DNA of 64,000 nt from DATAXP01 sp036272935 (GTDB lineage Bacteria > Planctomycetota > Planctomycetia > Pirellulales > PNKZ01), in the NCBI GenBank assembly GCA_036272935.1, contig DATAXP010000110.1, positions 1-64,000 of the forward strand, read 5' to 3'. The notes under the pieces are model-generated. The model saw nothing but the letters and a program-made list of their open reading frames with translations, was not told the DNA's origin and searched no databases. Both the position numbers and the translations under genes were made by a program. Shown one piece after another: positions 34,097 through 41,706 of this stretch (position 1 is the stretch's first letter; the number at the start of each line of letters is the position of its first letter).

Positions 34097-34737
34097 GCTC
34101 GCAAATCTTCGCAAATCGCGGCCAGTTCGCCAAGGATCATGCTCGTCGCGCCCCAGATGCGGTGCTCGCCCCAGGCGATGTGCGGCACGAGCACGTTGAC
34201 GCCGCGCGATCGATGCACGTGCGTGCCACGTTGCTCGGGATCGAGCACCGCGGCCAGCGGCAACTCGATCAACTCCGAAACCTCCTCGGCGTGAGGATGA
34301 AACACCAGGGGTCCGCTTGCGCAGGCCAGCCAAGGAGTCACGGTGAAGTTGCTGGCGTACAGATACAACGGCGATAGCATGCCGAGTAAATCGACAGCGT
34401 CGCCGGCCACCCCCAGTTCTTCTTCGAGCTCGCGCAGCACGGCCTCACGAGACGATTCGCCGGGTTCGATCTGTCCACCGGGAAAACTGATCTGGCCGGC
34501 GTGATGGACCATCGTTTCCGGCCGAGCGGTCAGCGGCAGATGCCACGCTCCGTCGCGGCGGTACAGGAGCACCATCACTGCCGCCGGCCGGACCGACAGT
34601 GGTGCCGGCCCAAAATGTCGGCCATAGCTCAATCCGGGTTCGAAGCAGCGCTGTGCCGGAATTCCCGGCAGGCGGTGTTGCAAGCGCTCCGCCAGGCGCA
34701 CTGGCAAATCAGGCGTGTCGACCAACGTCTTCAGCAC
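34093..34737 (-). CDS. Nudix hydrolase, coenzyme A pyrophosphatase type
   Basis: 214 aa. The Nudix box spans 87-109 (GGQIEPGESSREAVLRELEE and following ELG). The stretch LTARPETMVHHAGQISFPGG just before it matches the CoA-hydrolase signature of the NudL/PCD1 group, which cleaves CoA to phosphopantetheine and 3',5'-ADP. It uses a GTG start immediately after the TGA of the upstream membrane protein gene (no gap), with GAGGAG 5 nt upstream. Together with the overlapping HAD gene it forms a metabolite clean-up pair; this functional link is inferred from arrangement only. Confidence 0.9.
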   Translation of the reverse strand: MLKTLVDTPDLPVRLAERLQHRLPGIPAQRCFEPGLSYGRHFGPAPLSVRPAAVMVLLYRRDGAWHLPLTARPETMVHHAGQISFPGGQIEPGESSREAVLRELEEELGVAGDAVDLLGMLSPLYLYASNFTVTPWLACASGPLVFHPHAEEVSELIELPLAAVLDPEQRGTHVHRSRGVNVLVPHIAWGEHRIWGATSMILGELAAICEDLRA

Positions 34738-36303
34738 TCAGTCTCCTCGAACGTCCCGCTTTCGCAGATCGCGCAAATCGTACACGGCGTACACGGCGTT
34801 CTGATACAGGCACGGCAGCGCCAGCGGCGGATCGCATGTCGTCACCAGATAATCGACGCCGTACTTGCGTGCCACGCGCGCCACATGAGCCACGCTGGTA
34901 TCGGCCAACGAGCCGTAGAAACGGCTTCCCTCTTCGATCGAACCTGTGCCGTGAATGTCCTCCATCCGCTGCCACCAGGCGACTAACTCGCTGGCATCCT
35001 GCGGCACGTCCTTCCACGTAACGACCTCGCCACGCTGGGCGTACCACTTAAACGTCTGCGACGAACGCGGCGTGAGACAGAGCGCATCGGCCGGCGTGTG
35101 TTCACGCACCCACCGGCACACATCGCGCCACGCACGATAGTCGATCACTTTCGATGGCCCGTCGGCACGCGGTGCCGGGTCTTTCATGCGCGCGGCGGTC
35201 AACGCAGCAAAGTGTCCGATGAGTCCGAAGACGACGACGGCCGTCGCGATAATGCCCCAACTGCGTCGCGTTGCGATGCATTGCCACAGCCAAGAAGTGC
35301 CCACAAGCGCGGCTCCCAACGGCAGCATGGCATCCGACAGCCGGAACCAGTAGAACCGCAGCAGTCCCGCGACCGGCGCCGGCCACACCGGTGCCGCGAG
35401 GCTGATGAGCCATCCGGCGCCGGCGATCATCAACGACGCCGCGACCACGCGACGAATGACGTTCTGCCGAGCGTCGCTGTTGGTGAAAGCACATAAGGCG
35501 AACCAAATCGCCGCCAATAGCAGGAAACGTTCGACAAAGCTGGCCGGGAACTTCGCCGGCCATAGGTGGTGCGGCAACCTTTCGTAGACGTACAGCTCGT
35601 TGGCCTCGGCGACGACCGCCGGCGATGCATGCCGCGTGAGTTGCAACCCTGGGATGACCCCAGCCAACGCGATCACTCCGCCTAGCAGCATTCCCGGGAG
35701 CATCGAGCGCAGGGATGGCCGCTGACTGCCCAACATTGTCCAGGCACCGGCTAGCGCGATCGCCGTCCAGCCACCGACGAGCACGTGCAGCGCCGACGCC
35801 GCACCAATCAGCAGCCAACCGAGTGTCCAACGACCGCGCACCACTTGCGCCAGCGCGACGAACACCAGTCCGAAGGCCAGTCCTTTCGCTTCGAACCCGC
35901 CGATGATCCATTCGCCCGCCATGTGGCAGCGTTCGCTCAGCGCGGCAAGCAGTCCGGCCGAAACGATCGCCATTCCCCAACGTGGCAGCAACGCATGGCT
36001 GAGGCTACGCCAGCCAAAGGCCATTAACGCCCACGTCGCCAGGCGACCGGCCCAAGCAGCCGCCGGGAACGACAGCCATCGCACCAACCAACCGACCGAA
36101 AGATAGAACGTCAGGTGCGAATCCGCCGAATTCAGAAAGAAGTCGCGCGCACACCACGTCGGGTCCCAGTAATGCAGCGCCTTGCCCAGGTAGTGTGCCT
36201 CGTTGGTGTCGGGGACCGGCCAGGCCCCTTCGAGCACGAACACACCAAACACGAGCGCGGTTTCGAGCCACGCGGCGACTGCAATGCGATGCGAACGGAG
36301 CAT
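34738..36303 (-). CDS. multi-pass membrane protein, glycosyltransferase-C-like topology (planctomycete)
   Basis: 521 aa. About ten hydrophobic helices (for example WLETALVFGVFVLEG, LATWALMAFGW, MAIVSAGLLAAL, AIALAGAWTML, MLLGGVIALAGVIPGL, FLLLAAIWFALCAF, GIIATAVVVFGLIGHF), then a soluble C-terminal domain of about 130 aa (CRWVREHTPADALCLTPRSS, KYGVDYLVTTCDPP). The first loop carries DTNEAHYLGKALHYWDP with acidic residues and several Trp/His. Topology resembles GT-C membrane glycosyltransferases, and it looks like the planctomycete DUF6798 group, but no catalytic assignment is safe. The start has TATACT 6 nt upstream and no ribosome site. First gene of an operon with the Nudix and HAD genes. 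Confidence 0.82.
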   Translation of the reverse strand: MLRSHRIAVAAWLETALVFGVFVLEGAWPVPDTNEAHYLGKALHYWDPTWCARDFFLNSADSHLTFYLSVGWLVRWLSFPAAAWAGRLATWALMAFGWRSLSHALLPRWGMAIVSAGLLAALSERCHMAGEWIIGGFEAKGLAFGLVFVALAQVVRGRWTLGWLLIGAASALHVLVGGWTAIALAGAWTMLGSQRPSLRSMLPGMLLGGVIALAGVIPGLQLTRHASPAVVAEANELYVYERLPHHLWPAKFPASFVERFLLLAAIWFALCAFTNSDARQNVIRRVVAASLMIAGAGWLISLAAPVWPAPVAGLLRFYWFRLSDAMLPLGAALVGTSWLWQCIATRRSWGIIATAVVVFGLIGHFAALTAARMKDPAPRADGPSKVIDYRAWRDVCRWVREHTPADALCLTPRSSQTFKWYAQRGEVVTWKDVPQDASELVAWWQRMEDIHGTGSIEEGSRFYGSLADTSVAHVARVARKYGVDYLVTTCDPPLALPCLYQNAVYAVYDLRDLRKRDVRGD

Positions 36304-36309
36304 GTCCGA

Positions 36310-36315
36310 AGTATA
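36310..36315 (-). promoter_or_regulatory. -10 box directly upstream of the membrane protein gene (leaderless candidate)
   Basis: TATACT on the minus strand, then TCGGAC (6 nt) and ATG. No Shine-Dalgarno; no good -35. Would drive the membrane protein-Nudix-HAD operon. Confidence 0.5.
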
Positions 36316-36425
36316 GCCCGACGGGAAGCGACTCGCGGTACCTTGTCGCCCGAAGGGCGACGCCCTATATTTCGTCCAACCGCAAGTCCTGCCGGCTCTT
36401 CTCTCCCACGTTCGAGGTTCGCACC

Positions 36426-37298
36426 GTGGCCGCGTCACCCGGCAAGACCCTGCGACAGGCCGTTGCCGATTCGACGATCATCGTTCCCGGTGCGTTCAAC
36501 GCCTTGGCGGGAAAACTGATCGAAGAGGCTGGCTTCCAGGCGATCTACCTTTCGGGAGCAGCGTTCTCGGCCGGGTCGCTGGCCCTGCCCGATATCGGCC
36601 TGTTCACGCTCACCGAGTTGGTGCAGCAGACCACCTGGTTGACGCGCAGCGTCGACATTCCGGTGATCGTCGATGCCGACACCGGCTTCGGCGAAGCGGT
36701 GAATGTCGAACGCACGGTCGTCGAACTCGAAGCCGCCGGTGCTGCCGCCATCCAGCTCGAAGATCAACGGTTGCCGAAGCGCTGCGGCCACTTGTCGGGC
36801 AAATCGCTCGTCGAGCCGGCTGAAATGTGCGCGAAGCTCCGTGCCGCGGCCGCCGCGCGCCGCGATCCCGACCTGGTGATCGTCGCCCGCACCGATGCCC
36901 GCGGTGTGGTGGGCCTGCCCGAAGCCATCGATCGTGCGAAGCGATATCTCGACGCCGGGGCCGATTGGATCTTTCCCGAAGCGCTGGCCGATCGCAACGA
37001 GTTCGAAGAATTTGCGGTGGCCATCGATGCTCCGCTGGTGGCCAACATGACCGAGTTCGGGCAAAGCCCGCTGCTGCCGCTCGACGAGCTGGCGCACCTC
37101 GGCTATGCGGCGATGCTGATGCCCGTGACGCTGCTGCGTGTGGCAATGAAAGCAATCGAGGCGGCGCTGGGCGTGATTGCCGACGAAGGGACGCAGCGCG
37201 AGCTGCTCGACCTGATGCAGTCGCGGCAAGAGCTGTACGATCTGCTGGGCTACACCGACTACGAAGCCCGCGACCGCAACTACTTCCAGAACGGTTGA
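36426..37298 (+). CDS. prpB: isocitrate lyase/PEP mutase superfamily enzyme, 2-methylisocitrate lyase type
   Basis: 290 aa. A TIM-barrel lyase with the catalytic loop PKRCGH (117-122, Cys120) diagnostic of carboligating/lyase members, metal motif VDADTGFG (82-89), IQLEDQ (109-114) and LVIVARTDAR. PrpB splits 2-methylisocitrate to pyruvate and succinate. Start is GTG with GAGG 8 nt upstream; an upstream ATG in the same frame would add unrelated sequence. A citrate synthase gene follows after 45 nt, which supports the methylcitrate cycle, but prpD (methylcitrate dehydratase) is not in the window. Other superfamily activities (oxaloacetate hydrolase, carboxyvinyl-phosphonate mutase) are less likely. 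Confidence 0.87.
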   Translation: MAASPGKTLRQAVADSTIIVPGAFNALAGKLIEEAGFQAIYLSGAAFSAGSLALPDIGLFTLTELVQQTTWLTRSVDIPVIVDADTGFGEAVNVERTVVELEAAGAAAIQLEDQRLPKRCGHLSGKSLVEPAEMCAKLRAAAAARRDPDLVIVARTDARGVVGLPEAIDRAKRYLDAGADWIFPEALADRNEFEEFAVAIDAPLVANMTEFGQSPLLPLDELAHLGYAAMLMPVTLLRVAMKAIEAALGVIADEGTQRELLDLMQSRQELYDLLGYTDYEARDRNYFQNG

Positions 37299-37343
37299 CG
37301 CTCGACACGAAGCATCCACGCCACGACGGAATCGAATACGCGC

Positions 37344-38474
37344 ATGACCGAAGCGATCTACAGTCCAGGGCTCGAAGGAGTGATTGCCGGCGAGACGGCG
37401 GTGAGCACCATCGAAGGCTCGCTGCAATATCGCGGCTACCGGGTCGAAGAGTTGGCCGAGCACGGCACGTTCGAGGAAACGGCCTATCTGCTGCTGCACG
37501 GCGAGCTGCCGGGCGCCGACGAACTTGCCGAGTTCCACAAGCGATTGGCCACCGCGGCCGGCGAGGTCCCCGAGGAGGTCATTACCACGCTACGATCGAT
37601 CCCACCGCAAGCGCCGGCGATGGACGTGCTGCGAACCGGGACGAGCATGCTGGCGCACTGGGACCGCGACGTCGCCGACAACAGTCACGAGGCGAACGTG
37701 CGCAAAGCCGAGCGCTTGCTGGCGCAATTGCCGGTGCTGGTGGCGGCAAGGCAACGATTGCTGGCGGGCAAGGAGCCGGTTGGCCCCGACGCGAAACGCT
37801 TACTGGCCGCGAATTTCTTGGGCATGCTCACGCGTCGCACGCCGAGCGAGCGCATGGTTCGCGCGCTCGATGTGTCGCTGGTCCTCTACGCCGAGCACGA
37901 GTTCAATGCCTCGACGTTCACGGCCCGCGTCGTCTGTTCGACGCTGTCCGATCTGCACTCGGCCATTGTTGCCGGCATCGGTGCTTTGAAGGGGCCACTG
38001 CACGGCGGAGCCAACGAACGTGTGCTGGAAGTGCTTCAACAGGTCGGCACCAGCGACAAGGCCGAGGTCTGGATTCGCGACGCCCTGGCCAAGAAGCTGC
38101 GGGTCATGGGCTTCGGCCATCGCGTGTACAAGGATGGCGATCCACGGGCCGTGTACCTCAAGAAGCTGTGCGGCGAACTGGCCGAGGAAACCGGCCACCA
38201 GGACATGGAACGCATGGCCGAGGTGATCGAAACGATCGTCCGCAACGAGAAGCGGCTGCCGCCGAACCTCGACTGGCCGAGCGCCCGGCTGTTCCATTAC
38301 CTGGGCCTGCCGGTCGAGCTGTACACGCCGCTGTTCGTGATGAGCCGCGTCGCCGGCTGGAGCGCTCACGTGATCGAGCAGCTCGACCACAACCGGCTGA
38401 TCCGCCCCCGCTCGCGTTACACCGGCCCCACGGCACGCGCCTGGGTGCCGATCGGCGACAGAAGGTCCGGTTAG
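37344..38474 (+). CDS. citrate synthase / 2-methylcitrate synthase
   Basis: 376 aa, the short (type I, Gram-positive-like) form without the N-terminal NADH-binding domain. Catalytic residues are present: His185 in LYAEHEFNAST, His220 in KGPLHGGANE, His259 in VMGFGHRVYK and Asp310 in PPNLDWPSARLFHYLGLP, where the usual NVDFYS motif is NLDWPS. It condenses acetyl-CoA or propionyl-CoA with oxaloacetate. The length, the short-form sequence and the prpB-like gene 45 nt upstream favour methylcitrate synthase (prpC), but the housekeeping citrate synthase cannot be ruled out. The ribosome site is weak (GACGGAA, about 12 nt away). Confidence 0.93.
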   Translation: MTEAIYSPGLEGVIAGETAVSTIEGSLQYRGYRVEELAEHGTFEETAYLLLHGELPGADELAEFHKRLATAAGEVPEEVITTLRSIPPQAPAMDVLRTGTSMLAHWDRDVADNSHEANVRKAERLLAQLPVLVAARQRLLAGKEPVGPDAKRLLAANFLGMLTRRTPSERMVRALDVSLVLYAEHEFNASTFTARVVCSTLSDLHSAIVAGIGALKGPLHGGANERVLEVLQQVGTSDKAEVWIRDALAKKLRVMGFGHRVYKDGDPRAVYLKKLCGELAEETGHQDMERMAEVIETIVRNEKRLPPNLDWPSARLFHYLGLPVELYTPLFVMSRVAGWSAHVIEQLDHNRLIRPRSRYTGPTARAWVPIGDRRSG

Positions 38475-38505
38475 CCGCGACGCGCCGTGGAGCGCGCTTC
38501 GGCGC

Positions 38506-39057
38506 TCAATTCATCGACGGGTCCGGCGGCACGTGCTTGATCTTGAGTGCGTCGAGCACTTCGTTCCCGGCGATTTCTTGCAGCACGCGTTCCCACATCT
38601 CTTCATCGGCGGCGAACACGTGGCGCTCAAGGGCCGGCCGCGTGCGCCATGCTCCTTCGGCCAGTTCGCCTTCGAGCTGACCGGCGCCCCAGCCGGCGAA
38701 GCCCGCGAAGAACCGCGCCTGGCAATCGCTGCGAACCAGGTGCTCGACGTTCTCGCGCCCCGCGCAGAAGTAGAGTCCTGGCCGGACCTCGGTTTCGGAG
38801 CGATCGACGCAGTCGTGCATGGCCATCAGCGGCCCCTCGACTGGCCCGCCGACATACAGCAAGTCCGCCCGCCGGCACTCCCTGGCGCTGAGCTGGCCCC
38901 AGACCTGTTTCAGTGTCGCCTGGCTGGGACGATTCAGCACCAACCCCAACGCCCCCTGGTCGCCGTGTTGCACCAGCAGCACGACGGTGTGGAAAAAATT
39001 AGGATCTCGTAGTTCCGGCGCCGCCACGAGCAAGTGTCCTTGCAGGCTCGTTGCCAT
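38506..39057 (-). CDS. AlgH/YqgE (DUF179) family protein
   Basis: 183 aa, cytoplasmic. Landmarks are SLQGHLLVAAPELRDPNFFHTVVLL, in which only the general pattern is quoted here, GALGLVLNRPS, YVGGPVEGPL and FAGFAGWGAGQLEGELAEGA. The family is widespread; AlgH of Pseudomonas affects alginate regulation, but the biochemical role is unknown. AAGGGG lies about 14 nt upstream of the ATG. The 36-aa basic protein gene is 18 nt upstream on the same strand and is probably cotranscribed. The WLCR-like C-terminus (KHVPPDPSMN) is normal in length. Confidence 0.92.
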   Translation of the reverse strand: MATSLQGHLLVAAPELRDPNFFHTVVLLVQHGDQGALGLVLNRPSQATLKQVWGQLSARECRRADLLYVGGPVEGPLMAMHDCVDRSETEVRPGLYFCAGRENVEHLVRSDCQARFFAGFAGWGAGQLEGELAEGAWRTRPALERHVFAADEEMWERVLQEIAGNEVLDALKIKHVPPDPSMN

Positions 39058-39075
39058 GGTGCGCCGAAGCCCCTT

Positions 39076-39186
39076 TCAACGGCCTGCCGCCGCGCGCTTC
39101 TGAGCCGCCTTCGCCTTGCCATGCTCGTTGCGCAAGCGACGCTTGCGGCGAGCGGCCGCATTCTTGCCCGATCGATTCGTGCCCAT
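39076..39186 (-). CDS. 36-aa very basic small protein
   Basis: MGTNRSGKNAAARRKRRLRN followed by EHGKAKAAQKRAAAGR. Twelve Lys/Arg plus Ala-rich helical composition; no hydrophobic segment. A near-perfect ribosome site AGGAGGGA lies 3 nt before the ATG, which is the main reason for calling it. The composition suggests a nucleic-acid or ribosome-associated peptide (compare bacterial S22/THX-like small basic proteins), but no homology is claimed. It precedes the AlgH/YqgE gene by 18 nt on the same strand. Confidence 0.65.
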   Translation of the reverse strand: MGTNRSGKNAAARRKRRLRNEHGKAKAAQKRAAAGR

Positions 39187-39312
39187 GCTTCCCTCCTGGT
39201 ACCTGGTCGCCGAGCCAGCGCGGCTCGACTGCCAGCGCAACCTATCGGGCGACCGAGGGAACGTCAATGGTCAGCGCGCTGGCTCCGTGAAGCGCCGAGT
39301 GTCAATCGCTCG

Positions 39313-40392
39313 TTATCGGCTCGAGCTGCGCCACGGGACGTTGCCGCCCTGTGGCTGCGGTGCCTCGGTGGACGCGTCGGTGTGCCAAGCCACCGGCGTG
39401 TAGGAACCAGCAGGATACAACGGACGTGCGGTGACGCGGTTCTCGGGGTCGATCAACCGCGGCGTGGACGTCGAGTTTCCTTGCGGATCCTGATTCACGC
39501 CGGCGTCGGGGATGGGCTTGAGAGTCGATCCCGGCGCACTGTCATCGCGGAAGGTTTTCAGAGGCGAAGCGCCGCTCGGCGGCGTCGCAAGCGAAGGCGG
39601 ATTATTTCCATTCAGCGCCGGCGCGTTGGTGGTGCCGCCGGCGGATGATGGGGTGTAGCCAGGCGACGGCTGATAGCTCGGCATCGGCTGATAGTTGTTC
39701 GACGGTGAATACGGCGGCACCGGCTGATACGTGCTCGCAGACGGATAAGTCGAAGGGTAGCTTGGCGGATAACTCGTCGAAGGAGCATAGGCCGGCGGCG
39801 CGTACGAGCTGGTGTTCGGCGACAGCGATGGTGCCGGCATCACGGCGCTGCTGACGGCGGCATTGTAGTTCGGCGAACCGACGTACGCCGGGCCCGGCGG
39901 CGCAGCGCATCGCGCGCAGCCGGTCGGCATGGCGACCACGGACGTCGCCGGTACCGTGTAAGCGCCGAACAAGCTGCGCTGCACGATCGGCATGGCGACC
40001 GTCGTTTGGTTGCACGCCGTCGGGCACGGGTTCGAGTAGACCAACCGGTAGCTGGTGTACGGCACGAGCCGCGTCTGCTGAACGAACGTCGTCACCGGAC
40101 GCAGCGTGGTTTGTTGGCAACCGGTGCACAGATTCGTCGAGCAAGCCGGCCGATACGTGGTCACCGGGACGCACACGACCTGCGTGCGGTAGCAGGTCTG
40201 CGGCATGTATTGCACGGTCTGCGGCAAGCAGGGGTTCGCCGTCGCCGGCAGCAGTGCCGTCGTGGTGGTCGTCGGCGTCGAGCACGAGTTGCACCACTTC
40301 GAGAACAACTGCGCACGAGCCGGCGTCGGCGATACACCGATCGCGGCAAGGCCGAGAACCATCAGGGCGAGTCTTTGGCGGAGCGCTGTCAT
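39313..40392 (-). CDS. secreted Cys/Thr-rich, Pro/Tyr/Ser-rich envelope protein
   Basis: 359 aa. Signal peptide of about 27 residues (LALMVLGLAAIGVSPTPARA). The N-terminal third has about a dozen cysteines in a Val/Thr/Tyr-rich context (CNSCSTPTTT, CYRTQVVCVPVTTYRPACS, CTGCQQTTLRPVTTFVQQ, CARCAAP). The middle is a low-complexity PSYPSTYPSASTYQPVPPYS-type tract; the end is polar (STLKPIPDAG, RLIDPENRVTARPLYPAGSY). Cys-rich, VTTY-containing proteins have been found in planctomycete cell walls (the YTV-domain proteins of Rhodopirellula); this is smaller, so the relation is suggestive. A promoter with a perfect -35 and a GAGGGAGG ribosome site indicate strong expression. Confidence 0.82.
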   Translation of the reverse strand: MTALRQRLALMVLGLAAIGVSPTPARAQLFSKWCNSCSTPTTTTTALLPATANPCLPQTVQYMPQTCYRTQVVCVPVTTYRPACSTNLCTGCQQTTLRPVTTFVQQTRLVPYTSYRLVYSNPCPTACNQTTVAMPIVQRSLFGAYTVPATSVVAMPTGCARCAAPPGPAYVGSPNYNAAVSSAVMPAPSLSPNTSSYAPPAYAPSTSYPPSYPSTYPSASTYQPVPPYSPSNNYQPMPSYQPSPGYTPSSAGGTTNAPALNGNNPPSLATPPSGASPLKTFRDDSAPGSTLKPIPDAGVNQDPQGNSTSTPRLIDPENRVTARPLYPAGSYTPVAWHTDASTEAPQPQGGNVPWRSSSR

Positions 40393-40431
40393 GGCTGCCT
40401 CCCTCGAATGCTCACGAAACGATCTTCATTC

Positions 40432-40462
40432 TCTATACACTTTGCGCCGCTGGGGCTGTCAA
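40432..40462 (-). promoter_or_regulatory. promoter of the Cys-rich envelope protein gene
   Basis: On the minus strand a consensus TTGACA (40457-40462), 19-nt spacer and TATAGA (40432-40437); TGTATA at 17-nt spacing overlaps. Predicted start about 32 nt before the ATG. Confidence 0.55.
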
Positions 40463-40654
40463 CGAAACTTGAGCCCGACCGGCAATTTGCGAACGGATTA
40501 CGGATTTGCCGAAGGAATCGAGAGCGGCGACTTGCGCGACCGGTTCCCGGTACCAGCGGCCGTGCGCCGGCCTCGTCGGCCGCGGCAACGGAAAAGTTTA
40601 GGACGCGATTCACGCACATGGCCGCAAGCGTTGCCGGATCGGCGCTGCGTGTCG

Positions 40655-41290
40655 CTACGGACGCTGCAAGCCGCGGCGACGCAGCTCGTACAACCGATAC
40701 AATCCGAACAACGTCTCGCGGACGTCAGGCGCGTGCCGCGCAAACAGCACTTCTACGTCCGCGGGCGTGACGTGGTTGTCGCCAGCAGGGAGCAAATTCG
40801 TGACAAGCTCTAGGATCGCTGCTAGCTCGGGACGCGTCGCATACAGCAGCGGCAGCTTGCATGCACGATGCGTCGTGACGAGCAAGCCATGACCGTTCCG
40901 GCGGCAGAAGCGGACGACGCGCCACGCGCTCCAGCGGCTTAGCTGCTCATAGCCGTCGATCGCCACGATCGAAGGTGGCCCGCCGGTATGCGGAACACGC
41001 AGCCAAGCAGGCCACGCCGGCAAGCGGCGCTCGTGATTGCGCAGCGTGAACACGGTTACCCGGCGCTGCCGCGCCCGCAGCGCCTCGAGAAGCGTCGCGA
41101 GCAACGTGCTCTTTCCGCTGCCGTGCGGTCCCACAATCTGCCCTCGGCAGCCAGCCGCCTGGAAACGCGCGGTGAGCTGCCCGACACTCGCGCCTTCGGC
41201 AAATCGAAATGGAATTTGACCAGGGCGGACCCGAGTCGCCGAAAACGGATTGTGTGCCGGTAGCGCCAGGTCAATCTGTGCAGCGTTCAT
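40655..41290 (-). CDS. small P-loop ATPase, third gene of an overlapping cassette
   Basis: 211 aa, soluble. Walker A GPHGSGKST at 54-62 and a Walker B-like strand PSIVAIDGYEQLSRW (106-120), where Asp112 would bind magnesium; then RRNGHGLLVTTHRACKLP as a sensor-like strand and a helical C-terminal domain (VEVLFARHAPDVRETLFGLY). The layout is that of a minimal AAA/ATP-binding-cassette-like or STAND-type NTPase; no signature LSGGQ is present. The start codon overlaps the stop of the arrestin-like gene by 4 bp. It ends the three-gene cassette; about 260 bp with a promoter for the next gene follow. Role unknown; ATP-dependent control of the membrane partner is a guess. Confidence 0.78.
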   Translation of the reverse strand: MNAAQIDLALPAHNPFSATRVRPGQIPFRFAEGASVGQLTARFQAAGCRGQIVGPHGSGKSTLLATLLEALRARQRRVTVFTLRNHERRLPAWPAWLRVPHTGGPPSIVAIDGYEQLSRWSAWRVVRFCRRNGHGLLVTTHRACKLPLLYATRPELAAILELVTNLLPAGDNHVTPADVEVLFARHAPDVRETLFGLYRLYELRRRGLQRP

Positions 41291-41706
41291 GGCGCCGTTT
41301 CCTCCTCGGCCGTTGCCACCATCACCCGCGGTACATCTCCCAAGCGGAACGGTTCTTCGGCCACCATCTCCTTGCCGCCAGCCAAGAACACACGCACGCG
41401 CGCACACCAAAAAATGCGAACTAGGATGCCGTCGTAGCTAAGCGGACTATTGGGCAGCGTCGTCGAGAAACGTCGCGGCCGGCGCGCGTCGGCCAGCGAA
41501 CCATTGTCCTTGGCGAAGCGCTCGAAATGGTGCACCGCCAAGTCCTCATCGCCTTGCCCTTCGGTGTACCACAGCGCTGAAAGCTCGATCGCCTGCGGTT
41601 CCACCAGCGACAGCGATTCGATGTGGAACTCGCCGGTCAATCGCTCGCCGGGGTAATATAGCCGGCGATCGTTGTCGAGGCGGATGATGATTTCGAGCCC
41701 AGTCAT
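41287..41706 (-). CDS. arrestin-fold-like soluble protein, second gene of an overlapping cassette
   Basis: 139 aa, no signal peptide or membrane segment. The opening GLEIIIRLDNDRRLYYPGER and LTGEFHIESLSLVEPQAIEL resemble the first strands of an arrestin N-domain or Spo0M-like protein (ligand-carrying immunoglobulin-like sandwich with the YYPGE turn). Later strands include ELSALWYTEGQGDEDLAVHH and DGILVRIFWCARVRVFLAGG. It starts by a 4-bp overlap with the membrane protein gene and ends by a 4-bp overlap with the ATPase gene. The C-terminal domain of the membrane protein has the complementary arrestin-like half (PLYPGGRYKLFLSQ), so the two may assemble. Confidence 0.75.
   Translation of the reverse strand: MTGLEIIIRLDNDRRLYYPGERLTGEFHIESLSLVEPQAIELSALWYTEGQGDEDLAVHHFERFAKDNGSLADARRPRRFSTTLPNSPLSYDGILVRIFWCARVRVFLAGGKEMVAEEPFRLGDVPRVMVATAEEETAP

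Noticed and set aside
41396..41416. CGCACGCGCGCACACC run as possible Z-DNA site
   Set aside because: Short, within the arrestin-like coding sequence, and expected at this GC content.
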